Part shown: positions 26,601 through 35,228 of the stretch, in pieces
How the letters are laid out: the number at the start of each line of letters is the position of its first letter
Numbering within the stretch: the stretch's first letter is position 1
Assembly: GCF_014649115.1 (NCBI RefSeq)
Contig: NZ_BMSK01000035.1
Span: 1 to 45,493 of the forward strand
Reading direction: 5' to 3'
DNA: 45,493 nt
From: Streptomyces eurythermus
Lineage (GTDB): Bacteria; Actinomycetota; Actinomycetes; Streptomycetales; Streptomycetaceae
Notes under the pieces: generated by a model
What the model was told of the DNA's origin: nothing
Seen by the model: only the letters and a program-made list of their open reading frames with translations
Database searches by the model: none
Position numbers and translations under genes: made by a program

Positions 26601-26726
26601 CCGGACCGGGCTGAGCGGGAGGACGGCGTGCTGCGGCTCGGCCCGCTGGAGATCGCCACCTGCGACAACGACCCCGACCGGCCCGAACAGGGCCGGCTGG
26701 AGATCACCCTGGGAGGAGCCCGATGA
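23622..26726 (+). CDS. Baseplate J-like wedge protein (gp6/Pvc11-like)
   Basis: A 1034-residue baseplate wedge component. The middle contains YTARDYDSLRRLLLDRL, TLVELLAYTGDQISYQQD and AYLDTARRRVSVRRH, the pattern of putative baseplate assembly proteins. Later come the J-domain core (RFGDGRHGARPDPGTRLTV, YRLGGGSAGNVGAEAI) and the C-terminal GRLGFFHPDALTFGEPVRLS. The N-terminal ~140 residues carry an extra domain. ATG 23622 overlaps the gp25 stop, and its stop overlaps the next start, so gp25-J-J2 are translationally coupled. Together with the next protein it would build the ring that triggers contraction. Confidence 0.95.
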   Translation: MSAGATRRARVRAAHLNGIDAVEVSDDGLLLTVTFLGKAPGGLGPKNVRIDGGRRVTGLTAVDVSVEREEDPELDDRLYVTLDRAGDTSRYRLSLVEADPYGRPGTEPYHGFDQRYAGAEFGFWPDCPSPFDRADADEDDAALPAAPVTDYTARDYDSLRRLLLDRLTLTTPDWVERNPADLGTTLVELLAYTGDQISYQQDAVATEAYLDTARRRVSVRRHVRLIDYAMHDGCNARTYVTVQTAADRTLAPGTYRFAAVDVRTLDPHDRPGPGTVIDDNDLGDLDERGSVEVFEPLLATEPLELRVAHNAIRLWTWDGEVSALPVGATAATLRDEWADPAARRERRLALKPGDVLILEEVKGPRTGTPGDAAPAHRQAVRLTSVTPGLDRVEDQPVLEVTWAAEDALRIPLCLTTRGGRDCLPVEDVTLARGNAVLVDHGRSGTVETVTVPPDPAVVAPCGPPGPGCAEHTRGNAPARLIASLTDRAESGRALRPDDVRELFDVVGEGAVRRAGIGLEGAGQRHEHVVPGTAYAQAAALRTLLGQSVYPGIRPRPRPVLGRAPVTQAVPFPDPAAVAAAQAERIAAVPDRARHRLTELWRSARDADGLAEDEISELAVLFGLKLLERLELRRHPVRALRELLHRGDELLDAKRRRIAVLTARARAGTVLDAHIAWEIAHSWGPSYATGLHPDEPVLHGPAGAALAQDPRRALPAVRLTDGEAVWEPRRDLLDSAPRDRHFVGEPEDDGRLALRFGDGRHGARPDPGTRLTVRYRLGGGSAGNVGAEAINHLVVAAGEPGGPVPAATVRNPLPATGGTEPEPLEQVRQSAPLELRRTRLRAVTAADYAALASTVPGVQRAAADLRWTGSAQEAHIAVDAYGGTPSPRLLDTVTQALETYRRIGHDLVVGPARLVPVDIALRVCALPGHQHGRILADLYRVLGRGRLPGGRLGFFHPDALTFGEPVRLSRLVAVAAAVPGVESVEVTRLRRLFEPDRAEREDGVLRLGPLEIATCDNDPDRPEQGRLEITLGGAR

Positions 26727-29700
26727 ACCGCCCCTGCTCCTGCGGCGGCGCGTGCGGCGGCCACGACGAGCGCCACGCGCCCGCCCCCCTCCACAATCCG
26801 CCCGGCCGCACCGCCCTCGACTACCGCGTCGGCGAGTACGGCACCTTCCTCGCCGCCCTCCTCGACCGGCTCGCCTCACCCGCGTACCCGGCCCTCGGCC
26901 GGCTCACCGTACGCACCCCCGACGACCCGGCCGTGGGACTCCTCGACGCCGCCGCCGTCCTCGGCGACCTGCTCACCTTCCACTCCGAGCGGATCGCCGA
27001 CGAGGCATACCTCCGCACCGCCCGCGAACACCGCTCCCTGGTCCTGCTGGGCCGGCTCGTCGGGCACCGGCCGCGCCCCGGAGTGGCCGCCACCACCCAT
27101 CTGGCGTACACCCTCGAACGCGACCCGCGCGCCGAGACCCTGCCGGTGTCCATCCCGCGCGGGGCCCGCAGCCACAGCGTGCCCGCCTCCGCCGACGAGC
27201 GCTCGCTGACCTTCGAGACCTCCCGGGACCTCACCGCCCGCTGGGACTGGAACGAACTGACGGTACGGCGCCGCCGGCCCTCCCTCCTCACCCCCGACGA
27301 CCTCGCCCGCCGCTCCGAACTGTTCGTGGAGGGCACGGCCGCCTCCCTGCGGACCGGCGACAAGCTCCTCTTCGTCTTCGGTGAACAGGCGGGCGGAGTA
27401 AGGAAGTTGATCACGATCGCCGGCGTCCGCACCGACCCCGGGGAAGAGATCACCGCGCTCACCCTGCCCCAGTCCGCCCCGCCCACGCTGGGGGAGCTGG
27501 TGGCCGAGGTGCGCCGCTGGACCGCCGAGCCGGCCACCCCCGGCGAACCCGGTGACGAGCCGCCGACCCCCGAGGTCCCCAACCCGCGCCCGGTCAGCCG
27601 GCTGATCGAGGACTTCGACGACCAGGTCCTCGCCCCCCTGCGCACCGACCTCGACACCATCGGCACCCCGGAGAGGCTCGCCACCCGCCTCGGTGAGCCG
27701 GTGGCCCGCCTGCGCGAGGCCGAGGTCCTGGCGGAGCCGTACGAGGACGTCGCGGCGTGGTTCGCACAGCTGGAGGCGGTCCTCGCGGAACTGGCCGGGC
27801 GGGCGCTGGCGCTGGCACCCGCCCGGCCCGCCACCCAGGGCGACGACACCCCGGGGGAAGGGGCGAGCGTCCTCGCCACCGCACGGCACGGGATCCGGCC
27901 CGACCCCCGCGAAGCCGCCCTCCACGCGCTGAACAGGGTCCTCCCCGCCCTGCGCACCACGGCCCCCGCGCCCCGGCCGGAAACCAGCCTCCACCGCCCC
28001 GGCACCGACACCGCCCACCTGCTGACCGCCCTCGACCCGGACCTGGCCGGCCTCTACCCGGCCTGGCGCACCGCCACCGCCCCGGGCGCCGGCCCACTGC
28101 TGCGCGCCCTCCTCGCCATGCGCGTCACCGCCGCCCCCTTCGGCGCGAACGCCCCCCTCAAACCCGTCCAGGACGCCCGCGGCCGCGTCATCCGCACCGC
28201 CGACTGGCCGCTGACCGGCGGCGCGCTGGCGAGCATGCGCGTGGTGTACGACCCCACGGGCAAGACACCGGTACGCGCCGAGTTCCAGTACGTCGAGGGC
28301 AGCAGCTCCGACCAGCGCGCCGAGAACCTGCCCGTCACCCAGCCGGTCACCTTCGCGCTGGGACCCGGCCGGGTCGAGCTGTCCACACGGGCCGCCCGCG
28401 ACCGGCAGCCGATCCGCCCGGCCGCCGACGGCGAACCCGGTGTCACCGCCCGCCTCCACGCCGGCCTGCCCGAGGGCAGCCTGTTCGTCTCCCGGCCCGA
28501 GGACGACGGCACCGTACACATCGCCCTGACCGACGGCACCACCGAGCAGTTCACCCTGGAACCGGGCGCCAGCAGGCAGTTCACCCACGGCGCGTACCAG
28601 GTGAGCGTCACCTACACGGTCGGCAGCACCGCACCGAACGTCGAGATCGTCATCGCCGGCGAGCCCGACCCCCTCAACCGCCGCATCCTGCGACTGGACA
28701 GCGTCCACGACACCATCACCGTCGGCAGCTGGGTGGCGATCGAGCGCCCGGCCAAGGGCACGGGCGTCCCCGGCGACGCCGCACTCGCCTTCGTCACCAC
28801 CCAGGTGGCCGCCGTCCGGACGGCGGCGTACTCCGACTACGGCATCACCGGCCGCGGCACCGAACTCATCCTGGCCGACCCCTGGCTGGACGAGTTCGAC
28901 GTCCTGCTCTCCCACATCCGCGACACCACCGTGCACGCGGCGGGCGAGCCGCTGCGCCCGGCCGACGAACCGCTCGACGAGGACGTACACGGCGACGAGA
29001 TCGAACTCGCCGAGCTCTACGACGGGTTACGGCCCGGCCGCACCCTCGTCGTGAGCGGCGAACGCACCGACGTACCCGGCGCGAGCGGGGTCACCGCGAG
29101 CGAGGTCGTCACCATCGCCGCCGCCGACCCCGCCATCGACCCCCACCGACCCGGGGACCACGTCCACACCCGCCTCACCCTGACCACGAACCTGGTCCAC
29201 CGCTACCACCGGGCGAGCGTGCGCGTCCTCGGCAATGTCGTCGAGGCCACCCACGGCGAGAGCCGCGAGGAAGCCATCGGCAGCGGCGACTCCGACCGCG
29301 TCAACCAGACCTTCGCCCTCTGGCAGTCCCCGCTGACCTGGCTCGCCGCCGACAACCCGCTCGGCGCCACCCCGGTCCTGGAGATCCGCGTGGACGGCCT
29401 GCTCTGGCACGAGGTCGACAGCCTCGCCGGACGCGGCCCCACCGAACGCGTCTACATCACCGGCACCGCCGCCGACGGCCGCACCACCGTCACCTTCGGC
29501 GACGGCGTCCACGGCGCCCGGCTGCCCGGCGGACACGAGAACGTGCGCGCCCGCTACCGCTTCGGCACCGGCAAGGCCGCCGACGTCCCCGCCGAACGGA
29601 TCACCCAGCCGCTCACCCGCCCGCTCGGCGTCACCGCGGTCACCAACCCGCTCCCGGCGACCGGCGGTTCGGACGCGGACGGGCCGGGCCTGACCCGACG

Positions 29701-30484
29701 TACGATCCCGCTCGCCGTCTCCGCCCTGGACCGGCTGGTCTCCCCGGCCGACTACGAGGACTTCGCCCGCTCCCGGGCCGGTATCGGCCGGGCCGCCGCC
29801 CGCGAACTGTTCGACGGACGGCGGCGCGTGCTCCACGTGACGGTCGCCGGCACCGACGACGTGCCCCTCGCCGACGACAACCTCCGGCCGCTGCGCCGCG
29901 CCCTGACCGAGTACGGCGACCCGGACCTGCCGGTCCGGGTCGACGCGCGCGAACTCGTCCTGCTGCTGATCGCCGCCAAGGTGAAGCTCGCCCCGGACCA
30001 CGCCTGGGACACCGTCGAACCCCGGCTGCGCCAGGCGCTGCTGCGCCGCCTCGGCTACGAGGGACGGGAGCTCGGCCGGCCCGCCCGCCTCTCCGAGGTG
30101 CTCGCCACCGCCCACACCGTGCCCGGCGTCGACCACATCGACGTCGACGTCTTCACGGGCGTGCCCGCCTCCGCCACCCCGGACCGGCTCACCGCCCTGC
30201 TCACCGGCCCCGGCACCCCGCGGCCCACGGTCCCCGCCCACCCGGCGGCCTACGACGAGCAGACCTACACGGTCCGCGACGCCGACGGCGAGACCCTGTC
30301 GTCGGTCTGCGCCCGCCACGGCATCCCGCTCGGCCGGCTGCTGCGCCTCAACCCGGACATCACCGACACCCGGCGCCTGGCCAAGGGCCGGACGGTGGTC
30401 GTCTTCCGCGGCATCCGCCCGGCCCAGCTCGCCATGCTGTCGGCGCGGGCCGCGGACACCCTGATCCTGACGGAGGTCAAGTGA
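26723..30484 (+). CDS. Second baseplate J-like protein (Pvc12-like) with C-terminal LysM; TTA codon
   Basis: A 1253-residue wedge protein. The N-terminus has a Cys-rich knot (PCSCGGACGGH, residues 4-14) that may bind metal, then ALDYRVGEYGTFLAALLDRL and DLLTFHSERIADEAYLRTA, typical of this subfamily. The J core lies at about 895-1000 (VTFGDGVHGARLPGGHENV, RYRFGTGKAADVPAERI). Residues about 1180-1235 are a LysM module (QTYTVRDADGETLSSVCARH, GRLLRLNPDI), unusual as a C-terminal addition. Codon 769 is TTA (29027-29029), so translation may need bldA tRNA. Coupled by overlap to genes on both sides. Confidence 0.94.
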   Translation: MNRPCSCGGACGGHDERHAPAPLHNPPGRTALDYRVGEYGTFLAALLDRLASPAYPALGRLTVRTPDDPAVGLLDAAAVLGDLLTFHSERIADEAYLRTAREHRSLVLLGRLVGHRPRPGVAATTHLAYTLERDPRAETLPVSIPRGARSHSVPASADERSLTFETSRDLTARWDWNELTVRRRRPSLLTPDDLARRSELFVEGTAASLRTGDKLLFVFGEQAGGVRKLITIAGVRTDPGEEITALTLPQSAPPTLGELVAEVRRWTAEPATPGEPGDEPPTPEVPNPRPVSRLIEDFDDQVLAPLRTDLDTIGTPERLATRLGEPVARLREAEVLAEPYEDVAAWFAQLEAVLAELAGRALALAPARPATQGDDTPGEGASVLATARHGIRPDPREAALHALNRVLPALRTTAPAPRPETSLHRPGTDTAHLLTALDPDLAGLYPAWRTATAPGAGPLLRALLAMRVTAAPFGANAPLKPVQDARGRVIRTADWPLTGGALASMRVVYDPTGKTPVRAEFQYVEGSSSDQRAENLPVTQPVTFALGPGRVELSTRAARDRQPIRPAADGEPGVTARLHAGLPEGSLFVSRPEDDGTVHIALTDGTTEQFTLEPGASRQFTHGAYQVSVTYTVGSTAPNVEIVIAGEPDPLNRRILRLDSVHDTITVGSWVAIERPAKGTGVPGDAALAFVTTQVAAVRTAAYSDYGITGRGTELILADPWLDEFDVLLSHIRDTTVHAAGEPLRPADEPLDEDVHGDEIELAELYDGLRPGRTLVVSGERTDVPGASGVTASEVVTIAAADPAIDPHRPGDHVHTRLTLTTNLVHRYHRASVRVLGNVVEATHGESREEAIGSGDSDRVNQTFALWQSPLTWLAADNPLGATPVLEIRVDGLLWHEVDSLAGRGPTERVYITGTAADGRTTVTFGDGVHGARLPGGHENVRARYRFGTGKAADVPAERITQPLTRPLGVTAVTNPLPATGGSDADGPGLTRRTIPLAVSALDRLVSPADYEDFARSRAGIGRAAARELFDGRRRVLHVTVAGTDDVPLADDNLRPLRRALTEYGDPDLPVRVDARELVLLLIAAKVKLAPDHAWDTVEPRLRQALLRRLGYEGRELGRPARLSEVLATAHTVPGVDHIDVDVFTGVPASATPDRLTALLTGPGTPRPTVPAHPAAYDEQTYTVRDADGETLSSVCARHGIPLGRLLRLNPDITDTRRLAKGRTVVVFRGIRPAQLAMLSARAADTLILTEVK

Positions 30485-32643
30485 TGTCCCCCGACGCCGC
30501 ACCGCGCACGCCGGCCGACCGGCACCCCGACGAACTCGCCGAACTGCTGCCCCGCCGGCACCGGTTGCGCGACGCGGAGGAGGGCGAACCGCTGCGTGCC
30601 CTGCTCGCCGTCATCGCCGAGCAACTGGACCGGGTCCGCGACGGCGTGCGCCAGGGCTACGAGGACCTGTTCGTGGAGACCGCCGCGCCCTGGGTACTGC
30701 CCTACCTGGGCGACCTCGTCGGCTACCGCACCCTGCCCGGCTACGAGCACGTCCTCACCACCGGGCTGCACGACGGTGGCCGGGCGGCGCTCGCCGAGGC
30801 CGTCGCCCCCCGCCGGGACGTGGCCGCCACGGTCGCCCAACGGCGCCGCAAGGGCACCCTGCACCTGCTCGAGGAACTCTCCGACCGGGTCGCCGACTGG
30901 CCCGCCCGCGCCGTGGAACTGTCCCGGCACGTGGCCCACACCCAGCCGGTCAGACTCCACGGCACCGGCCGGCGCACCGAACGCGGCCGGCTGCTCGACC
31001 TCAGGGACGGCTCGGCACTCGCCACCGCGGGCGGCCCCTTCGACACGACGTCCCGCACCATCGACGTACGCCGCGCCGACTCCACGAGAAAACAAGGGGG
31101 CTGGACACCGGCCGGGGTCGGTCTCTTCGTGTGGCGGCTCAAGCCGTACGCGCTGACCGCGTCACCGGCCTACTGCGTCGACCGCGCCCGCAACCTCTAC
31201 ACCTTCTCCATCCTCGGCAACGACACCCCGCTGCTCACCCGCCCGGTGCCCGAACCCTCGCCCGCGCACATCGCCGCCGTGGACAACGTGCCCGCGTTCA
31301 TCACCCGCCGGCTGCTGCACGACCGGCTCGCCGACTACTACGGCCCCGGAAAGAGCCTGTGCATCCGGCGTGACGGCGAGGACCGGCCGGTACCGCCGGC
31401 GGACATCGTCGTCGCCGACCTGTCCGACTGGCGCTACCGGCCCGGGCGCGGCCAGATCGCCGTCGACCCGGAGCTCGGCCGGATCGCGTTCGGCGCCCGC
31501 CGCGCGCCCCGCCAGGGCGTCTGGGTCGACTACCACCAGGCCTTCGCCGCCGACCTGGGCGGCGGCCAGTACGAGCGCCCCGACCGTACGGCCCGGCCCG
31601 ACGCCGACCTCTACCGGGTCGGCCCCGGCGGGCCGTACCGGCGGATCATGGACGCCTACCGGGCCTGGCAGGACCACCGCGGCCCCGGCCGGACCGGCAT
31701 CATCGAGATCACCCACAGCGGCGCCTACCAGGAGCAGCTGGACTTCGACCTCGACCCCGGCGACCGCCTCGAGTTGCGCGCCGCCGAGGGCACCCGGCCG
31801 GTGATCCGGCTCCTCGACTGGTACAGCAACCGCCCCGACGCCCTCAACATCCGCGCCGTGGAATCCGATTGCGCCCCGCACGAGCGGCCGCGCATCGTCC
31901 TGGACGGTCTCCTCGTCGCCGGGCGCGGCATCAACGTCACCGGCCCCGTCGGCGCCGTCGTCATCCGGCACTCCACGCTCGTGCCCGGCTGGTCGCTGGA
32001 GCCCGGGTGCGCGCCGCACTCGCCCGACGAACCCAGCGTCGTCCTCGAACGCACCACCGCCTGCCTCCGGATCGAGCACAGCATCCTCGGCACCATCGAG
32101 GTCATCGGCGACGAGGTGAGCCAGGACCCCCTCGACATCCAGCTGCGCGACAGCGTCCTGGACGCCACCGGCGACGACCGCGCGGCCCTGTCCGCCCCCG
32201 ACTGCCGCCACGCGCACGCCGTGCTGCACCTGCGCCGCACCACCGTCATCGGGGAAGTGCACACACACGCCGTCGAGTTCGCCGAGAACTCCGTGTTCAC
32301 CGGCCGGCTGCACGTGGCCCGGCGCGGCATCGGCTGTCTGCGCCACTGCTACGTCCCGCCCGGCTCGCGCACCCCGCGTCGCCACCGCTGCCAGCCCGAC
32401 ATCGCCGGCGCCGAACAGGCGCACGCCGTACGGCCGTTGTTCGTATCCACCCGCTACGGCACGCCCTGGTACGGCCAGTTGGCCGACCAGAACCCCGAAC
32501 AGATCCGGCGCGGCGCCGACGACGGCGGCGAACCCGGCGCGTTCCACGACCTGTACCGCCCCCAGCGGGAGGACGCGCTCAGGGCGCGGCTCGCCGAGTA
32601 CACACCCGCGATCGCGGACGCCGGGATCTTCTTCGTGACGTGA
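30484..32643 (+). CDS. Tail protein I-like baseplate protein with beta-helix region
   Basis: A 719-residue protein. Residues about 1-130 resemble phage tail protein I/Pvc gpI-like domains (ALLAVIAEQLDRVRDGVRQ, ETAAPWVLPYLGDLVGYR). Residues about 390-620 are rich in short strands with inward Val, Ile and Cys and turns (PRIVLDGLLVAGRGINV, VGAVVIRHSTLVPGW, CLRIEHSILGTIEV), like a right-handed beta-helix. A surface-exposed baseplate spur or substitute for a fibre is possible. ATG 30484 is preferred because GGAGG sits seven bases upstream; GTG 30481 is also in frame. It overlaps the J2 stop by one base. Confidence 0.85.
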   Translation: MSPDAAPRTPADRHPDELAELLPRRHRLRDAEEGEPLRALLAVIAEQLDRVRDGVRQGYEDLFVETAAPWVLPYLGDLVGYRTLPGYEHVLTTGLHDGGRAALAEAVAPRRDVAATVAQRRRKGTLHLLEELSDRVADWPARAVELSRHVAHTQPVRLHGTGRRTERGRLLDLRDGSALATAGGPFDTTSRTIDVRRADSTRKQGGWTPAGVGLFVWRLKPYALTASPAYCVDRARNLYTFSILGNDTPLLTRPVPEPSPAHIAAVDNVPAFITRRLLHDRLADYYGPGKSLCIRRDGEDRPVPPADIVVADLSDWRYRPGRGQIAVDPELGRIAFGARRAPRQGVWVDYHQAFAADLGGGQYERPDRTARPDADLYRVGPGGPYRRIMDAYRAWQDHRGPGRTGIIEITHSGAYQEQLDFDLDPGDRLELRAAEGTRPVIRLLDWYSNRPDALNIRAVESDCAPHERPRIVLDGLLVAGRGINVTGPVGAVVIRHSTLVPGWSLEPGCAPHSPDEPSVVLERTTACLRIEHSILGTIEVIGDEVSQDPLDIQLRDSVLDATGDDRAALSAPDCRHAHAVLHLRRTTVIGEVHTHAVEFAENSVFTGRLHVARRGIGCLRHCYVPPGSRTPRRHRCQPDIAGAEQAHAVRPLFVSTRYGTPWYGQLADQNPEQIRRGADDGGEPGAFHDLYRPQREDALRARLAEYTPAIADAGIFFVT

Positions 32644-32697
32644 GCGGTGCCGCCGTACGACCCACCCGCAGACTTCCGAACCAGGGGGACCCCCTTC

Positions 32698-34236
32698 ATG
32701 CACGCCGACCTGTCCCGCGCCACCTTCCGCCCCGAGCGGCACTACTCCGCGGTCCTCGCCCAGCAGGGCCGGGTACAGCTGGACGCCGACCTCAACGAAC
32801 TGACCGCCATCCAGCTCCACCAGGCCCGCACCCTCGCCGCCGACCTCATCGGCCGGCACGGCGGACCCGCCGGCGCCTGCGGCTTCCGCATCGAGTACGT
32901 GGGCGGCAAGCACGACATCGACACCCTGTACATCCACGTCGGCCGCTACTACGTGGACGGCATCCTGTGCGAGGCGGACCGCCCCGCGCCCGGCGTCCCC
33001 GTACCGGACGAGGGCACCGGAGAGCAGCCGCCCGCCGGGACGGACACCCACTGGGACTACTGGGACCAGCCCGACGGCTACCGGGACCCGGAACGGCCCG
33101 GCGACCGGCTGCCCTCGCCTGCCCGGTCGCCCTTCCTCGTCTACCTCCAGGTGTGGGAGCGGGCGGTCTCGGCGGCCGAGGACCCGGCGCTGCGCGAGGT
33201 CGCCCTCGGCGCCGCGCTGCCGGACACCGCCGTCCGCACCAAGGTCGTCTGGCAGGTGCTGCCGCTGCCCCTGGCCGCGCTGGACATCGAGGACGCCCAA
33301 CCTTCCCCGGGAGCCGTCCGCGAGGCCTTCGAGAAGTGGGCCAAGGCCCAGGCGGCGCCCTCCGCCCGGCTCGCCGCCCGCAGCGAACGGCCCGAGCACG
33401 CCGACGACGACCCCTGCCTGGTCCGCCCCGACGCCCGCTACCGGGGCCCGGAGAACCAGCTGTACCGGGTGGAGATCCACGCGGGCGGCGAGGCGGCCGA
33501 CGCCACCTTCAAGTGGTCCCGGGAGAACGGCTCGGCCGTCTTCCCCGTGGACGAACTCGACGGCACATGGGTCCGGTTGGCCACCCTGGGCCTCGACTCC
33601 AAGCTCGGTCTGGAGGTCGGCGACCACGTCGAGCTCACCGACACCGCGTACGCCTCCCGGCTGGAGGCGCTGCCCCTGCTGCGGGTCGAGGAACTGGACC
33701 TGCCCGGCCGCCGTGTCCGCCTCTCCGCCGAGCCGGACCCGCGTGTGGGACGCCTGCCGCACCTGCACCCCTTCCTGCGCCGCTGGGACCACCGCGAGGC
33801 ACCCCGGCGCAAGGGCCGCGCCAACTCCCTGAAGGGCGGCGCCGTGCCGCTCGCCGAGGGCCGGTGGCTGCCGCTGGAGGACGGCGTCGAGGTCTACTTC
33901 GCCGAGAACGGCACCTACCGCACCGGCGACCACTGGCTGATCCCCGCCCGCACCGCCACCGGAAGCGTCGAGTGGGACACGGACGCCGCCCGCCGCCCGC
34001 TGCTGAAGGCCCCGGCGGGCATCGACCGGCACCTCGCCCCGCTGGCACTGGTCACCGGCGAGGGCAGCACCGCCGACCTGCGTCAGGCCTTCGGCGCGCT
34101 CGCCACGGACATCCCCCCGGCCGACCGGGCGGCCCTGGACGCCGAGGCCCGCGCCGCACACGAGGAACGGACCGCGGAGGCCGACACCTCCCAGACCACG
34201 GCGGCGGCGGGGGCCGCCGCGGAAGGAGACGAGTGA
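32698..34236 (+). CDS. DUF6519 baseplate-associated protein
   Basis: A 512-residue protein. It begins HADLSRATFRPERHYSAVL and QQGRVQLDADLNELTAI, the hallmark start of the DUF6519 family found in eCIS and related tail loci. Later parts include ENQLYRVEIHAGG, FKWSRENGSAVFPV and YFAENGTYRTGDHWLIPAR. ATG 32698 with GGGGGA upstream is chosen over GTG 32647 because family members start directly with this motif. Function within the particle is unsettled. The C-terminal ~40 residues are an Ala/Glu-rich helix. The stop overlaps the amidase ATG by one base. Confidence 0.85.
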   Translation: MHADLSRATFRPERHYSAVLAQQGRVQLDADLNELTAIQLHQARTLAADLIGRHGGPAGACGFRIEYVGGKHDIDTLYIHVGRYYVDGILCEADRPAPGVPVPDEGTGEQPPAGTDTHWDYWDQPDGYRDPERPGDRLPSPARSPFLVYLQVWERAVSAAEDPALREVALGAALPDTAVRTKVVWQVLPLPLAALDIEDAQPSPGAVREAFEKWAKAQAAPSARLAARSERPEHADDDPCLVRPDARYRGPENQLYRVEIHAGGEAADATFKWSRENGSAVFPVDELDGTWVRLATLGLDSKLGLEVGDHVELTDTAYASRLEALPLLRVEELDLPGRRVRLSAEPDPRVGRLPHLHPFLRRWDHREAPRRKGRANSLKGGAVPLAEGRWLPLEDGVEVYFAENGTYRTGDHWLIPARTATGSVEWDTDAARRPLLKAPAGIDRHLAPLALVTGEGSTADLRQAFGALATDIPPADRAALDAEARAAHEERTAEADTSQTTAAAGAAAEGDE

Positions 34237-35123
34237 TGGCACAGCCGATGAGCGCGGCCAAGCTGCTGGAAGTCCTGCGCGCGGAGGGCCTGACGGTGCA
34301 CGAGGTACGCGACTGGCGCCACCACAACCGCAACACCAAGGGGCCCTGGGGCCCGGTGAACGGCGTGATGATCCACCACACCGTCACCTCGGGCACCGAG
34401 AACTCCGTGAACATCTGCTACGACGGCTACGCGGGCCTGCCCGGGCCCCTCTGCCACGGGGTCATCGACAAGGAGGGGCACGTCCACCTCGTGGGCAACG
34501 GCCGCGCCAACCACGCCGGTCTCGGGGACGGCGACGTACTGCGTGCGGTGGTCGACGAGGCCGCGCTCCCGCCGGACAACCAGGCCGACGTCGACGGCAA
34601 CCGGCACTTCTACGGCTTCGAGTGCGTCAACCTGGGCGACGGCAAGGACCCCTGGCCCGAGGCGCAGAAGGAGGCCATCGAGAAGGTGTCCGCCGCGATC
34701 TGCCGGCACCACGGGTGGTCGGAGCGCTCCGTCATCGGCCACAAGGAGTGGCAGCCCGGCAAGCAGGACCCGCGGGGCTTCACCATGGACGGCATGCGGC
34801 GCCGCATAGCCGACCGGCTCGCGGGCAAGGGCGGCAAGGAGCCGGGCGGCCCCAAGCCCGGACCCAAGCCCAGGTACGCGCCCTTCCCCGGCGCCGGTTT
34901 CTTCCACACAGGGCAGAAGTCCCACCTGATCACGGCCATGGGCCGCCGCCTCGTCGCCGAGGGCTGCGGTCGCTACGAGAAGGGCCCGGGCCCCGAGTGG
35001 ACCGAGGCCGACCGCGAGTCCTACGCGGCCTGGCAGCGGAAACTCGGCTACCGCGGCAAGGACGCGGACGGCGTCCCCGGCCGGACCAGCTGGGACAGAC
35101 TGAAGGTCCCGTCGGACGACTGA
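34236..35123 (+). CDS. N-acetylmuramoyl-L-alanine amidase (endolysin-like), last gene of the CIS operon
   Basis: A 295-residue peptidoglycan amidase that cuts between muramic acid and L-alanine. The Amidase_2 domain (about residues 25-185) has zinc ligands expected at the first His of MIHHTVT, the His of GHKEWQPGKQDP and the Asp in that same motif. A Gly/Lys/Pro linker (GGKEPGGPKPGPKPR) joins the C-terminal wall-binding module (FPGAGFFHTGQKSHLITAMG, ESYAAWQRKLGY) frequent in Streptomyces and its phages. There is no signal peptide, as in phage endolysins. GGAAGGAG and a TGATG overlap couple it to the DUF6519 gene, so it is made with the particle. Confidence 0.93.
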   Translation: MAQPMSAAKLLEVLRAEGLTVHEVRDWRHHNRNTKGPWGPVNGVMIHHTVTSGTENSVNICYDGYAGLPGPLCHGVIDKEGHVHLVGNGRANHAGLGDGDVLRAVVDEAALPPDNQADVDGNRHFYGFECVNLGDGKDPWPEAQKEAIEKVSAAICRHHGWSERSVIGHKEWQPGKQDPRGFTMDGMRRRIADRLAGKGGKEPGGPKPGPKPRYAPFPGAGFFHTGQKSHLITAMGRRLVAEGCGRYEKGPGPEWTEADRESYAAWQRKLGYRGKDADGVPGRTSWDRLKVPSDD

Positions 35124-35166
35124 CCACCTGGTGTCCCCGGAAGTCCTGCCGCCCCACTACTAAGTG

Positions 35167-35201
35167 GTACTGTGTAGCGGTACTCGGTAACACTAAGTAC
35201 C
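35167..35201. promoter_or_regulatory. Probable PadR operator/promoter region
   Basis: GGTACT at 179-184 (35179-35184) pairs with AGTACC at 35196-35201, an 11-base-spaced inverted repeat of the kind PadR regulators use on their own promoters. A further GGTACT copy starts at 35167, and ACTAAGT occurs twice (near 35159 and 35192). The site lies 28-62 bases before the PadR start codon, which fits autorepression. Inferred from symmetry and position. Confidence 0.5.
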
Positions 35202-35228
35202 GAGCGGCAGGACTGAGGAGCACCCGCG

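Noticed and set aside
27757..30480. Long open frame in phase with the tail protein I gene, inside the J2 gene
   Set aside because: This part is Arg/Pro/His-rich shadow sequence; recognisable protein begins at ATG 30484 just after a GGAGG site.
5391..35123. An integrated prophage
   Set aside because: No capsid, portal, terminase, integrase or replication genes; sheath, cap, ATPase, DUF4157 and DUF6519 genes are the eCIS set.
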